From positions 1 through 64,000 of the forward strand of contig CALEGD010000065.1 of the NCBI GenBank assembly GCA_937877075.1: 64,000 nt of DNA. The letters run 5' to 3'. Shown here piece by piece: positions 26,734 to 36,666 of the stretch. Position 1 is the first letter of the stretch. Every line of letters starts with the position of its first letter. This stretch comes from an uncultured Acholeplasmatales bacterium. GTDB lineage: Bacteria; Bacillota_I; Bacilli_A; ML615J-28; CAG-698. The position numbers and the translations under genes were made by a program. The notes under the pieces are model-generated. The model was not told the DNA's origin. It ran no database searches and worked only from the letters and a program-made list of their open reading frames with translations.

Positions 26734-27858
26734 ATGAAGATAAAACAAATTAACCCAATTGCAATTGAATTACCATTGCAAGAAACAATTTATACATCTT
26801 TCGGAAAAATGTCGACCAGAAAACATTTAATTATCGAAGTCGCGACTGAGGATGGAATCTTTGGTTATGGTGAAGTATGGACAAATTTTCCATACTATAA
26901 CACCGAAGATAAACTCAGTTTATTTCAAAATTATCTGATTCCCTTACTGAAAGGTTTTGAATTTAATACTCCTGACGAAGTTTACCAAGAGATGAAAAAC
27001 AAAATCCTTAATACCGGTGCCGGAAAACAATGGGGTGCTTATGGACATTTGAAACAAGCCATCAGCGGTATCGATATGGCAATTTGGGACATATATTCAA
27101 AAAGCCTAAATAAACCTTTATATCAAGTTTTAAGAAATGATTCAAAACCAATACCAATTAAGGCTTATGCTAGTGGTCTCGGACCAAATAATGTCACAAG
27201 GACTACTACTAACGCTCTAGATAAGGGCTTTAAAATGTTTAAACTTAAAGTTGGTTTTTCTTTGGAAAAGGATTTAGAAAATCTTCAAGAAATCAGAAAA
27301 GTTATCGGTGATTCACCACTCTTTCTTGATGCAAATCAAGGTTTTCAAGATGCGGAAACTGCTATTTTTCATCTCATGAAATATTCACCTTACTCATTTG
27401 AATTTATCGAAGAACCGGTTTTAGCTCACGATTTCTTTGGTTTAAAGAAAGTAAGGGATGCAGGCTTTAAAATTTCAGGAGGCGAAAACAATTATAGTCT
27501 CTTGGAATTTAAAAACCTTCATCATCTGAATTGTCTTGATATTTATCAACCGGATATCGGAAAATGTGGTGGGGTCTCAACAATGAGAGAAATAGTTAAT
27601 TATCTTGAAGAAAATGAATTAGCTTTTGCACCGCATATGTTTTCTACAATAATTGGGCAAACCGCAACACTTCACTTCTTAACAGCCCATCACGGACTCT
27701 TTATGGAAGTCGACGGAAATGATAATCCGGCCTTACACTCTTTGGCTTTAAGGACTTCATTTGATTTTAAAGATGGAATCTTTTACTGTAATGATCAGAT
27801 CAATGGTATTGGAGTTGATCTAGACTTCGATTATTTAAATAAATACAAAATCAATTAA
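26734..27858 (+). CDS. Enolase-superfamily enzyme, mandelate racemase/muconate lactonizing type
   Basis: A cytoplasmic Mg-dependent enzyme that abstracts a proton next to a carboxylate. The catalytic Lys pair K170-x-K172 (FKLKVG), metal ligands Asp199 (LDANQ), Glu226 (IEEPV) and Glu251 (GGEN), and the His301/Asp274 dyad (FAPHMF, QPDIGK) are all present, so it fits the mandelate racemase subgroup, which includes sugar-acid dehydratases. At 374 residues it is complete. Divergent from the GH63 operon and convergent on the surface-protein operon, it probably handles a sugar acid released in the same pathway. The exact acid is unknown. Confidence 0.85.
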   Translation: MKIKQINPIAIELPLQETIYTSFGKMSTRKHLIIEVATEDGIFGYGEVWTNFPYYNTEDKLSLFQNYLIPLLKGFEFNTPDEVYQEMKNKILNTGAGKQWGAYGHLKQAISGIDMAIWDIYSKSLNKPLYQVLRNDSKPIPIKAYASGLGPNNVTRTTTNALDKGFKMFKLKVGFSLEKDLENLQEIRKVIGDSPLFLDANQGFQDAETAIFHLMKYSPYSFEFIEEPVLAHDFFGLKKVRDAGFKISGGENNYSLLEFKNLHHLNCLDIYQPDIGKCGGVSTMREIVNYLEENELAFAPHMFSTIIGQTATLHFLTAHHGLFMEVDGNDNPALHSLALRTSFDFKDGIFYCNDQINGIGVDLDFDYLNKYKIN

Positions 27859-27873
27859 TTTAAAACCTAAGTC

Positions 27874-27905
27874 AAGAGGAAGCAATCTAATGATTGTTTC
27901 CTCTT
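27874..27905. terminator. Bidirectional terminator between convergent genes
   Basis: A 14-bp stem, AAGAGGAAGCAATC against GATTGTTTCCTCTT with one mismatch, has a four-base loop. It is followed by T on the plus strand and T-rich sequence on the minus strand. Confidence 0.85.
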
Positions 27906-27924
27906 TTACTTAGTTTATTTTTAA

Positions 27925-30900
27925 TTAAGCAGTTCTTCTACTCTTGATAACAAAGAATACAACAGTTCCGGCAGTTAATACGGCAATTGCACTAAGGATG
28001 ATTGCGATCAATGAATTCGATTGAAGTTCTACATTAATAGTAAATACTTGAGTAATGTCTTCAAAAGCATCAGCGGAAATAGTGACTGTTATTTCATAGG
28101 CACCAGCTTTTTCCCCAACAAATTTACCATTTGTGAGTTCAACTTCTTGATTATCAAATTTAACCTGATAATTTAGAGTATATTCAGTTTCGCTAAAATC
28201 TTTAGAATCAATATTTACATAACTCGTAAGATCAATTTCTGAGCCTTTTTTAACTTCAACTTCTTTGTCTTCTGCAGTAATAACAGGCACTTCTTTCACA
28301 ACAATATTAATTACTTTTTCAACAGTTTCAAAACTGCTATCATCAGCATTAATAGTAATTGTAAAGGTGAAGGTTCCGGCTGCGGCAGGAATCGTCATCT
28401 CAGTAACTGTAACATCGACTTGTCCGTTTTTCACAGTATAAGTAACAGTATACTCATCAGTTTGATAAGAGTTTCCAACGATTGTAAATAAGTCATTAAG
28501 ATTAATAACTGTTAATGAACTATCTTTTGAATAATTAACAGTATCATTAGAAACAGTAATACTTGGAGCAACTTTTACTAATGTTAGAGAAACAGTTTCT
28601 TCTACAGAAGTAAATTCACCTTCATTTGCAGGAACAACGCTTGCTTTTACAAGATAGGTTCCGGCATTTGCTTCTAGTAATGAACCTTCTAGATTAACTG
28701 GGTTACCGTTTAGGGTAACAGTATAGAGAACTTCCGCATCTTCAAATGAACCCTTAGAAACGTTGAATAAAGAAGAAATATCAAATGTTTCACCGTTAAT
28801 ATTGGCTTCTACGGCATCAGAATCTACTTCAATGCTTGGAGCAGTTTCTGCAGTAACCAGAATTGTAAAGGTCTTTACAACATCAAGGAAGGCATCTTCA
28901 TTAACCGGTTTTAAAGTTACAGTAATTTCATAATCACCGGCAAAGAGGATGGCGTTATCCACTAGCGGAAGATTAGAAGTAATTATCACTGTATAAAGAT
29001 CAGCAAAAGCACCATCATTGATTGAAAAGAAATCTCTTACATCAATACTGTCAATTTCTCCATAGATTAATTTTCCAGCACTGTTTTCCGCAATTACGGT
29101 AGGAACATCAACAACCGTAAATGTCAGAGTAATTGTATATGTTTCAAAAACAGCTTCTGTACTTTCGATAGTGAAAATAATGGTTTTAGTGCCTGCCGTA
29201 TAGGCATAGTTTTTAAGATCACTGATGGAAGCAGTTCCGTCATGAGCTGTAATATTGTATTCTGTTTCTTCATATCCGTTTGCAAGAACATTCAGTAAAC
29301 TTGTAAGATCAAAGACACCAGCATTTCCATAAATAGTGTGAACATCACTATCCAGTGTTACTTCCGGCACAACAATATGCATTTCTTCAGGAAGTTGTTC
29401 CGGCTGAACACTATTAAGACTTATCACCGCTTCTCCATTAGCAGAAAGGCGATTTTGGACAGTTTGGGTTACACCATTGATGGTTACATCCGTAAGATAA
29501 TGAGAATACTGAACTGAACCTACGGATGATGCCGATGAGTTAACCGAAGCATCATTAACGAAGGCACCATTATTATCCATACCTAAAACTGCGACTGATT
29601 CTTCTAAACCACGGTATTCAACTGCAAAAGCAGTACCGTATTTTGCCTCATTATAGCTTGGACTTGGGTCAATAGAAGTGTTCACAATGAAAGCATTGAC
29701 ATTGTCAATCAAATTAGAAAGATCAATATTCGGGAAATTAGTTTCATTATAATAATTACGAATATAATCCAAATAGAAAGGGGCTTTCGCTAGAGAACTG
29801 ATATCGCCGACGAAAACTACAAAAGTTTCACCGCTTTGGATATAAACTTCATTAGTTGGAGTAATTTCAGTAAATGAACGTTCGACCTCGGTATTTACAA
29901 ATGTTGCTAAGGTTGTCACATAATTAGTCTCACGGTTAATGAAACCATCGGTAAAAGCACCGTCTAAAACAATGTAATCATAACGTTTGATAACAACATC
30001 TGATAAGGCAAGTGGTTTATTGGTATTATTATAGATTTCAATAAAATCAGCCCTTTTACTTCTGATTGCATTTGCTTCAGTAATAATAAGTTTTTGGGGA
30101 ACTTGTTCTGGCATAGTTACTGAAACTGTATTTGGAGCTTCAACATTGCCGATTGTTCCGACATTACCGATTAAGTCTTGAGCAGAAATATAATAATAGA
30201 GTTGTTCTACTTTTACATTATCTAAAGTAATGGTATAAAGATTGTTTTCACCAGGAATTAGATTTACTCTATTATATTCAGCGTTTCCGATTGCTTTATA
30301 GAATAAAGCCGGAACATTGTCCGTTGATAGTTCTACATTGTCAACAATCTCGACAGAGAAACTAACACTGTCTCCATAGGCCGGACTTTCAGTAACTACT
30401 AAATTTGAAAGTGTCGGAGCAATGGAGTCAACCATAGCGGTTAAAACGACAGTCTTAGTAAATGTTTCAAAATCAGCACTTGAGAAAGTGACTGTGATGG
30501 TATATTCACCTTCACCGTTTATTGTATAATTTCCGTCAACAACAGGAGTATCAAGTTCGTCTCCTTTTCTTGCGGTAAGAGCAAAATCAAATTCACTCCG
30601 ATAAAAACCACCTTCATTTATTTTTAATAAGTTCTTTAAATCAATGGTTTTTACATCTTCCGATGTTTGAAGACCGATAATAGAATCAGCAACCTCAATA
30701 TTGGGAAGTTCTTTTTCAATACCAAAATTGATTCCGACTTCACGATCGGCAGTTACTCTGGACTGAACGGTCAGAACTTCTTCACCAAACTGGACATCTA
30801 CAAAATAAGCAGAGTAATGAACTGATGTAACACCTGCAGTCGCAGAAAATGCATTATTGGTTGACTTGTCGGTAAGCGCAGCGCTTCCGTCATTATTCAT

Positions 30901-31872
30901 ACCAACAACAGCTTTTGTGATTTCAGCTTCTTCATATTTTACAGTCCAGAGAGTTCCGTATGCTGTATCTTTATAACTGGCACTCGGATCTGGGATGAGG
31001 GCAGAATCAGCTGAATAGGGGTCAGAAACAGCTAGGAACATCTTTGTGTTTGCATAAGTAACGATATCTTCGCTATTTACTCCGAAAGGTCCAACTCTGC
31101 TGGCAGTATATTGAGCGGCCAGATATTCAAAGTTGAAAGATGCTGCCGTATCGGCAAGTCCACCTTGTTCAGTAGAAACTGCGGCGGTTTTTCCAATAAA
31201 TACAACAAAAACTTCACCAGGTTGAATTTGAACTTCATTTTCAGAAGTAATTCTTTCCTTAGTTTTGCCATCAGGTGCACTTAAAGCCATCAGAGCTTCG
31301 CCTCTAAAGGTCGTATCATCAACTACTAAGACTCCTTCTTGAACTATATATTCATGAACAGTAATAGCTAGTTTTGATAAGTCAATTGGAGTTACACCGT
31401 TATTTTTAAGTTCAATAAAATCATATCTTCTTCCATTGACAGCATTTGCTTCCGTCACCATAATCTGTGGTGCAAGATAATCTGCCTTTGGAGCTACACT
31501 AATCCGATGAGGATTACTTGACTCACCACTTAAAAGAGTTTCTGTGGCGGTGACTACTTCAAGATAGTAATAAATGTAAGGGACAACAGCAACATTCCCA
31601 GAAAGAATTGCAGTATAATTCCCTTCTGTTTCCATAACCATATCGAGTTCGTTGAACTTAGTGCTCTTGCCATAAGTATTGTAATAAACTTTTGCCGAAA
31701 TGACTTCTCCTTCAACTAAGGCATTAAACTCAATATCAGTAGCATATTCAGCATTTGTAACAACTGTATGTGTCAGTTGTTCCGCCGCCGAAAGACGGAC
31801 ATTTTTAGATGCTGCCAGAGCGAAGGTCAGCAACATCACTAAGATAACCGAAATTGTTAGTTTCTTCTTCAT
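27925..31872 (-). CDS. Surface protein with two lamin-tail domains and six Ig-like repeats
   Basis: An exported 1,315-residue protein. A signal peptide ending near ALAASKN is followed by an Ig-like module. Two lamin-tail domains (LTD) follow, starting at IMVTEANAVNGRRYDFIELKN (about residue 137) and LIITEANAIRSKRADFIEIYN (about 595), each with a Ser/Tyr-rich tail. Six repeats of about 90 residues then follow the pattern IDLxxLxxIxxGxFxxxEYxVxxxV. The C-terminal SLIAIILSAIAVLTAGTVVFFVIKSRR is a membrane anchor with a basic end, so the bulk is extracellular. The same repeat occurs in the 461-residue protein of this operon. It is the last gene of the ABC operon, 15 bp behind the ATPase fusion, so it is probably a ligand-binding partner. 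Confidence 0.82.
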   Translation of the reverse strand: MKKKLTISVILVMLLTFALAASKNVRLSAAEQLTHTVVTNAEYATDIEFNALVEGEVISAKVYYNTYGKSTKFNELDMVMETEGNYTAILSGNVAVVPYIYYYLEVVTATETLLSGESSNPHRISVAPKADYLAPQIMVTEANAVNGRRYDFIELKNNGVTPIDLSKLAITVHEYIVQEGVLVVDDTTFRGEALMALSAPDGKTKERITSENEVQIQPGEVFVVFIGKTAAVSTEQGGLADTAASFNFEYLAAQYTASRVGPFGVNSEDIVTYANTKMFLAVSDPYSADSALIPDPSASYKDTAYGTLWTVKYEEAEITKAVVGMNNDGSAALTDKSTNNAFSATAGVTSVHYSAYFVDVQFGEEVLTVQSRVTADREVGINFGIEKELPNIEVADSIIGLQTSEDVKTIDLKNLLKINEGGFYRSEFDFALTARKGDELDTPVVDGNYTINGEGEYTITVTFSSADFETFTKTVVLTAMVDSIAPTLSNLVVTESPAYGDSVSFSVEIVDNVELSTDNVPALFYKAIGNAEYNRVNLIPGENNLYTITLDNVKVEQLYYYISAQDLIGNVGTIGNVEAPNTVSVTMPEQVPQKLIITEANAIRSKRADFIEIYNNTNKPLALSDVVIKRYDYIVLDGAFTDGFINRETNYVTTLATFVNTEVERSFTEITPTNEVYIQSGETFVVFVGDISSLAKAPFYLDYIRNYYNETNFPNIDLSNLIDNVNAFIVNTSIDPSPSYNEAKYGTAFAVEYRGLEESVAVLGMDNNGAFVNDASVNSSASSVGSVQYSHYLTDVTINGVTQTVQNRLSANGEAVISLNSVQPEQLPEEMHIVVPEVTLDSDVHTIYGNAGVFDLTSLLNVLANGYEETEYNITAHDGTASISDLKNYAYTAGTKTIIFTIESTEAVFETYTITLTFTVVDVPTVIAENSAGKLIYGEIDSIDVRDFFSINDGAFADLYTVIITSNLPLVDNAILFAGDYEITVTLKPVNEDAFLDVVKTFTILVTAETAPSIEVDSDAVEANINGETFDISSLFNVSKGSFEDAEVLYTVTLNGNPVNLEGSLLEANAGTYLVKASVVPANEGEFTSVEETVSLTLVKVAPSITVSNDTVNYSKDSSLTVINLNDLFTIVGNSYQTDEYTVTYTVKNGQVDVTVTEMTIPAAAGTFTFTITINADDSSFETVEKVINIVVKEVPVITAEDKEVEVKKGSEIDLTSYVNIDSKDFSETEYTLNYQVKFDNQEVELTNGKFVGEKAGAYEITVTISADAFEDITQVFTINVELQSNSLIAIILSAIAVLTAGTVVFFVIKSRRTA

Positions 31873-31887
31873 GTTTTCTCCTTTTTC

Positions 31888-34644
31888 CTATTTTTTTAGC
31901 CAGATAAATTGGTAAGGTTTCAATTCATAAGTTGTAGTGGTAATTTTTTCTTCGGTAATCAGATCAATTCCCTCTCCAACTGGAATTCCAACATTCTTAT
32001 CTGTCATATTTACAACAAAAATAATTTCTTCATCATTGGATTTCCTTCTTAGGGCAAAGACAGATTTACCATAATCCAAAACTTCTTGATAACTAAAAGG
32101 ATTAAACGCACTGTGTTCAGCCCTTTTTTCAAGTAAAGACAATAGTCCATTAAAGACTTTATTTCTTAAAGTAGAGTCATCATTTAACTCTGAAACTACA
32201 GTATCAACATCTAATTTTTCACGATTAATCCGCCGATTGATTTGGGATTCTTCCATTCCCTTGATATCACTACGGCTTCCAAGCAAACTATGAATATAGA
32301 TTCCCGGAACTCCGGCTAAGGAGAAGAGTACGGAATGAACCGCAAGGAATTTTTTTGTTTTTAAATCTAAATCATCATCGGGCATCGTTATCGCATCGAG
32401 ATAATTGATATTTAGTTCATAAGGGGCAATTGATTTATCCGGCATATTCCGGTAGCCGATTTTTCCGCCTTGCCTTAAAGTATGGTCAACTAAGACCTGC
32501 ATCTCTTTTTGACTTAAGATTTTCTCAACCGGACGTACACCGATACCATCATGAGATGATAGGAAGTTAAAGAAAGTGGTTGTTTCCATTTTGTTATCTA
32601 AAGCTTTTGCCCAAGCAGTCAGATGAGTTGTATCTTGACTTAAGAGAGAATACATAGTTAGTGGTGGTAGGGGAAACTGATAAACTAGCGTCGCCTCATC
32701 CTTTCCATTTCCAAAATAAGAAATATTATCTTCATGAGGAACATTAGTTTCAGTAATCAATTTTATATCAAAGCAAGAATCTAGAACTTTTCGCATAATC
32801 TTCACGATTTTATGGGTTTGTTCTAAATGCATGCATCTTGTTCCGATTTCCTTCCAAAGTAAACCGATGGCATCTAAACGAATGAAACGGGAACCTTTGC
32901 TCGCATAAAACAGGAGAACATCCAATATTTCTAATAATACTTTGGGATTCCTGAAATTCAAATCAACCTGATCTTCACTGAAAGTAGTCCAAAGATGCTT
33001 CATTCCGTCTTTATGTTTAAATTGATGGAGTAAAGGCAAAGCTCTTGGCCTGGTGACATTGCTGTAATCAGCATTGGGATCAGCATCAATAAAGAAATCT
33101 TTATATTCTTCTTCTCCGGCCAAATATCCCTTCATATAATTGCTGCTTTTAGAAACATGATTAACAACAGCATCAAGCATCAAGTTAAAACCCTCTTCCT
33201 TAATGGAAGTAACATCATCCCAATCACCCAGTTCTTCTCTTACTTTTCGGTAATCAATTATTGAAAAACCATCATCGGAAGTATAGGGGTAGATGGGAAG
33301 GAAATGAACTCCTTTAATTTTGTCTTTTAGAAATTTGTTAGCAAAATTTCTAAAGGTGGATAAGGGTTTTTCCGAATCTTTTACCAAACTGTCCCCATAA
33401 GTGATTAAGATATTATCTTTTTCAGTTAATGGGGTTTCGCCAAGCGGTTCATCACCACGATACTTCTCGACCAATTCTTTAATCTTCTGATAAGTATTTT
33501 GGTAATCCTCAGGATAAAGGTCTTTAAGATAATCATAAACCGTATCTTCCTCAATCCTTTGTTCAGTTTCAGAATCAAAGAAACCAATTTCGCTATCTTC
33601 AAATTCAAGATAAACTTCAGTTCCGCTTCTTAAATCCTTAAAGTCATAGGTAACCACTTTAGTTTCTTTTCCGCCAATTTCTAGAATTAAGATAATGTAA
33701 GAACCTTGTGGTTCTAAATAATTAATTTTAGTTTTAATAAAGGTCTTTTTTGTCGGTTTAAGATGGACTTTAATATTTTCCGGACGAATTCCTAGTTTTA
33801 CAATTTTGCCTAAATATCTTTCAAGGGCGCGAAGGTGATTTTCTCCGAGCGGAACTTTTAACCCCTCACCAATGGCAAATAATTTATCTTTGTCCTTTTC
33901 GATTTTTACGTCAAAGAAGTTTGTTGGGGGAGAACCGACGAAACTAGCAACAAAGACCGTTTTACTACGATGATAAACCTCACTAGGGGTTCCGATTTGT
34001 TCGATATGACCATTATTAAGGATGACAATCTTATCAGCTAAACTCATTGCTTCACTTTGATCATGAGTAACAAAGATCGAAGTCGAATTGATTTTTTCAT
34101 GAATCTTCTTCAATTCTGTCCGCATTGAAACTCTAAGTTTGGCATCAAGACTACTTAATGGTTCATCCATCAAGAATAGTTTCGGTTTTACGGCCATTGC
34201 TCTGGCAACGGCTATTCTTTGTCTTTGACCGCCGGAAAGTTGGGAAGGATAGCGTTTTAAGAAAGGAATTAATTCACAGCTTTCCGCAACATCCAGAACA
34301 ATTTTTTCAATTTCATTTTTATCTAATTTCCTTAATTTTAAAGGATAAGCAATATTATCATAGACACTCATATGAGGCCAGACGGCATAACTCTGAAAAA
34401 TCATTGATACTCCGCGTTCTTTCGGAAGGAGGTTGATGATGGATTTGCCTTCAAGCTTGATATCTCCACCGGTAACTTCTTCTAAACCAGCAATCATTCT
34501 TATAATTGTGGTTTTACCGCATCCGGAAGGACCGAGAAAGACAACAAACTCGCCTTTATCAATTTCCAGGTTAATCTTCTTAACGATCATCGGGCCTTTT
34601 TTTGAATATTTCTTCTCTAAATTTTCTAGTTTTAAAAACTTCAT
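31888..34644 (-). CDS. Fusion of MalK-type ABC ATPase and GH13_18 sugar phosphorylase
   Basis: One 918-residue chain. Residues 1-365 form a complete sugar-importer ATPase: Walker A GPSGCGKT (38-45), Gln84, signature LSGGQ (136-140), Walker B FLMDEP (157-162), His194, and a MalK-like regulatory domain ending FFDSETEQRI. Residues 370-918 form a complete GH13_18 phosphorylase with nucleophile Asp591 (IRLDAIG), acid/base Glu632 (ITETN) and Asp699 (SHDG). The RPRALPLLHQF loop resembles glucosylglycerate phosphorylases more than sucrose phosphorylases. The start has GAGG six bases upstream; an ATG four codons earlier is less likely. No stop or frameshift separates the halves. The chain should release glucose 1-phosphate at the transporter's inner face. 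The acceptor is uncertain. Confidence 0.9.
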   Translation of the reverse strand: MKFLKLENLEKKYSKKGPMIVKKINLEIDKGEFVVFLGPSGCGKTTIIRMIAGLEEVTGGDIKLEGKSIINLLPKERGVSMIFQSYAVWPHMSVYDNIAYPLKLRKLDKNEIEKIVLDVAESCELIPFLKRYPSQLSGGQRQRIAVARAMAVKPKLFLMDEPLSSLDAKLRVSMRTELKKIHEKINSTSIFVTHDQSEAMSLADKIVILNNGHIEQIGTPSEVYHRSKTVFVASFVGSPPTNFFDVKIEKDKDKLFAIGEGLKVPLGENHLRALERYLGKIVKLGIRPENIKVHLKPTKKTFIKTKINYLEPQGSYIILILEIGGKETKVVTYDFKDLRSGTEVYLEFEDSEIGFFDSETEQRIEEDTVYDYLKDLYPEDYQNTYQKIKELVEKYRGDEPLGETPLTEKDNILITYGDSLVKDSEKPLSTFRNFANKFLKDKIKGVHFLPIYPYTSDDGFSIIDYRKVREELGDWDDVTSIKEEGFNLMLDAVVNHVSKSSNYMKGYLAGEEEYKDFFIDADPNADYSNVTRPRALPLLHQFKHKDGMKHLWTTFSEDQVDLNFRNPKVLLEILDVLLFYASKGSRFIRLDAIGLLWKEIGTRCMHLEQTHKIVKIMRKVLDSCFDIKLITETNVPHEDNISYFGNGKDEATLVYQFPLPPLTMYSLLSQDTTHLTAWAKALDNKMETTTFFNFLSSHDGIGVRPVEKILSQKEMQVLVDHTLRQGGKIGYRNMPDKSIAPYELNINYLDAITMPDDDLDLKTKKFLAVHSVLFSLAGVPGIYIHSLLGSRSDIKGMEESQINRRINREKLDVDTVVSELNDDSTLRNKVFNGLLSLLEKRAEHSAFNPFSYQEVLDYGKSVFALRRKSNDEEIIFVVNMTDKNVGIPVGEGIDLITEEKITTTTYELKPYQFIWLKK

Positions 34645-34659
34645 TATATACCTCATTTC

Positions 34660-35739
34660 TTATTGCACAGTTGAAGATCCCCACATTTGTCCGATGTATT
34701 TACGCATTACGAAAGTAAAGACAAGGGCAGGAATAATGAGAATGATGCTTCCAGCTGCTGCAAATTGAATATCACTGGTCCCGGAACCGATTGCTTTATA
34801 AACCGCTAAAGCCAAGGTGCTATTCCTATTAGTTAGTATCAAGGCTGTAATCGTGTCATTCCATGCTGTCGAGAAAGCATACATAGAACTTGCAGCAATT
34901 GCCGGGAATGTTAAAGGCAAAGTAATACGTATAAAGGTTTGAAACTTATTTGCCCCAAAAACACATGACGCTTCTTCAAGGTCAGTATTAATCCCTCTGA
35001 AAATTCCACTTGTGATCCAGGTGGTAAGGGCAATATTAGGAATAGAATAGACAATAGCAAGCCCAATTAAAGTATCATAAAGATTGAACCGAATCAGGAG
35101 TACAGCCATTGGCAATGAGATTGCAACAATGGGGAACATGCGGACAAAGAGTAAAGACATACTGACCTTTTCCTTGCCTTTGAAATGGTAGCGCGCAATC
35201 GCATAACCGGCGCTGCTGCCTAAAGTGACAGATATTAGTATCGTAAGAATCGCGACCAGGATACTATTGATCAGCGACTGTACTCCGTTTTCGGTCAAGT
35301 TAAAGAAAGATTTAAAATTATACCATAAATTCTTATTATATTTGAATACTCTTTCTCCTTCTGCTCTGGTGGTTTCAAAATCACTTAGCAGGTCATCACC
35401 GGATTTAGTGACCGAAAGATATCTTTCAAAATACTCTTCGATTTCCAAACTATTTCTGGAAGAAAAAGCTGGTTCAAAACTATCCCCCTCTTTTACAAGA
35501 ATTCGATATTTGCCATAATTCTCATCATCAAGATTATCAATATAACTGACCTTTACTTCAACCGAAATCTTTGGAATTAAACTCATTGGAAAATGAGTTA
35601 TTTCATTTGCGGAGGAAAAAGCTACAGTTACAAAATATAGTAGGGGGACGATTATCATCAAGACTACCGAAGCGATAAATAAGGTAATCAAGGTGTTAAG
35701 TGGAGTTATCTTCTTAAATTTTTTTAAATTTTTATTCAT
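34660..35739 (-). CDS. Sugar ABC permease, MalG-like, with a large extracellular insertion
   Basis: A 359-residue inner-membrane subunit with six predicted helices and the EAA loop LEEASCVFGANKFQTFIRITLP that docks on the ATPase. Between helix 1 and helix 2 there is an extra polar segment (about residues 60-145) rich in Asp, Glu, Tyr and Ser that is absent from normal MalG proteins of about 280 residues, so it should be outside the cell. It ends with NLWYNFKSFFNLTENG, close to the standard sequence before helix 2. The ATG overlaps the stop of the other permease in ATGAATAA. The following ATPase gene starts 15 bases downstream. Confidence 0.88.
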   Translation of the reverse strand: MNKNLKKFKKITPLNTLITLFIASVVLMIIVPLLYFVTVAFSSANEITHFPMSLIPKISVEVKVSYIDNLDDENYGKYRILVKEGDSFEPAFSSRNSLEIEEYFERYLSVTKSGDDLLSDFETTRAEGERVFKYNKNLWYNFKSFFNLTENGVQSLINSILVAILTILISVTLGSSAGYAIARYHFKGKEKVSMSLLFVRMFPIVAISLPMAVLLIRFNLYDTLIGLAIVYSIPNIALTTWITSGIFRGINTDLEEASCVFGANKFQTFIRITLPLTFPAIAASSMYAFSTAWNDTITALILTNRNSTLALAVYKAIGSGTSDIQFAAAGSIILIIPALVFTFVMRKYIGQMWGSSTVQ

Positions 35740-36655
35740 TTTTATCCACTTCCATTACACTATTTTTCTTGGCAACCTTGTAATAAATTACCGAGGTGAT
35801 AAAGATTATCACCGATACGATAATACTCATTGCATAAGCCATTTTTTCTGCATTAGGAGCATTGGGAACAAATTCAACATAGTAAGCAATTCTTTCGACC
35901 ATAAAAGGCAAGGAATTATAACCCATAACCATTACTACTAAGACCCATAATTGGGTTGCAGCAATCATCCGAAGCAATAGGGAAGTAATAATTGAAGGTT
36001 TCAGGATTGGGATAACAATATCCTTAAGGATTTGCCATCTAGAAGCTCCAAAAACAGCACCGGCTTCCTTGACCTCTTTGTTTAGGTTTTGTAAACCTGC
36101 CAAAAGAATAATCACTATTGAAGGAAGGACCGTCCAGGTATCAATTGTAACCAGCATCAAAATTGCGTAAAAGCCTTCAGTTTCCAGCCAAGCAATTGTA
36201 TTTTGAGTTACATTTAATTGCATTAAAATCGAATTAATCCAACCTGTTTCTCGTAGTCCGGTTTTCCAAATGATAGCAACGGCAGTTGGGGTAATTGCCA
36301 TCGGAATCATAACAATAAAGAGGAGCGCTTTACGGAAGCGAAATTTCATATTCAAAATTAAAGCTAAAACGAGAGCAATGACATATTGAATAATGATTGA
36401 AATTACCACAAAAAGTCCGGTATTAAAGATCGCAACTCCAAAATCACCATCAATAAAAATCATCTTATAATTATTTAAAGTTAATTGCCCTGAACTGGTA
36501 GTAAAACTTTCATAAATACCCATTAAGACCGGTAAAAGCCAAAACAGCAAATAAAAGAGTACTGCCGGAGCAAGTAAAATTAATGGAATATATTTTTTAT
36601 TGATATGACTTTTTCTCTTTTTATCATTTATTTTTATTTCATTAGTATTAATCAT
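35732..36655 (-). CDS. Sugar ABC permease, MalF-like
   Basis: A 307-residue permease with six predicted helices and the EAA motif VKEAGAVFGASRWQILKDIVIPI. The N-terminal IPLILLAPAVLFYLLFWLLPV helix is typical of carbohydrate ABC transporters. The ATG at MINTNE is preferred because AAGG lies nine bases upstream; an in-frame ATG three codons earlier has that site only one base ahead of it. It pairs with the MalG-like protein and the ATPase-phosphorylase to form an importer fed by the lipoprotein encoded upstream in the operon. It follows the GH172 gene almost directly. Confidence 0.9.
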   Translation of the reverse strand: MINTNEIKINDKKRKSHINKKYIPLILLAPAVLFYLLFWLLPVLMGIYESFTTSSGQLTLNNYKMIFIDGDFGVAIFNTGLFVVISIIIQYVIALVLALILNMKFRFRKALLFIVMIPMAITPTAVAIIWKTGLRETGWINSILMQLNVTQNTIAWLETEGFYAILMLVTIDTWTVLPSIVIILLAGLQNLNKEVKEAGAVFGASRWQILKDIVIPILKPSIITSLLLRMIAATQLWVLVVMVMGYNSLPFMVERIAYYVEFVPNAPNAEKMAYAMSIIVSVIIFITSVIYYKVAKKNSVMEVDKNE

Positions 36656-36666
36656 CTTCACCATCC

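Noticed and set aside
35225..35518. A 97-codon plus-strand frame over the permease insertion
   Set aside because: It is antisense to the permease gene and lacks a ribosome site.
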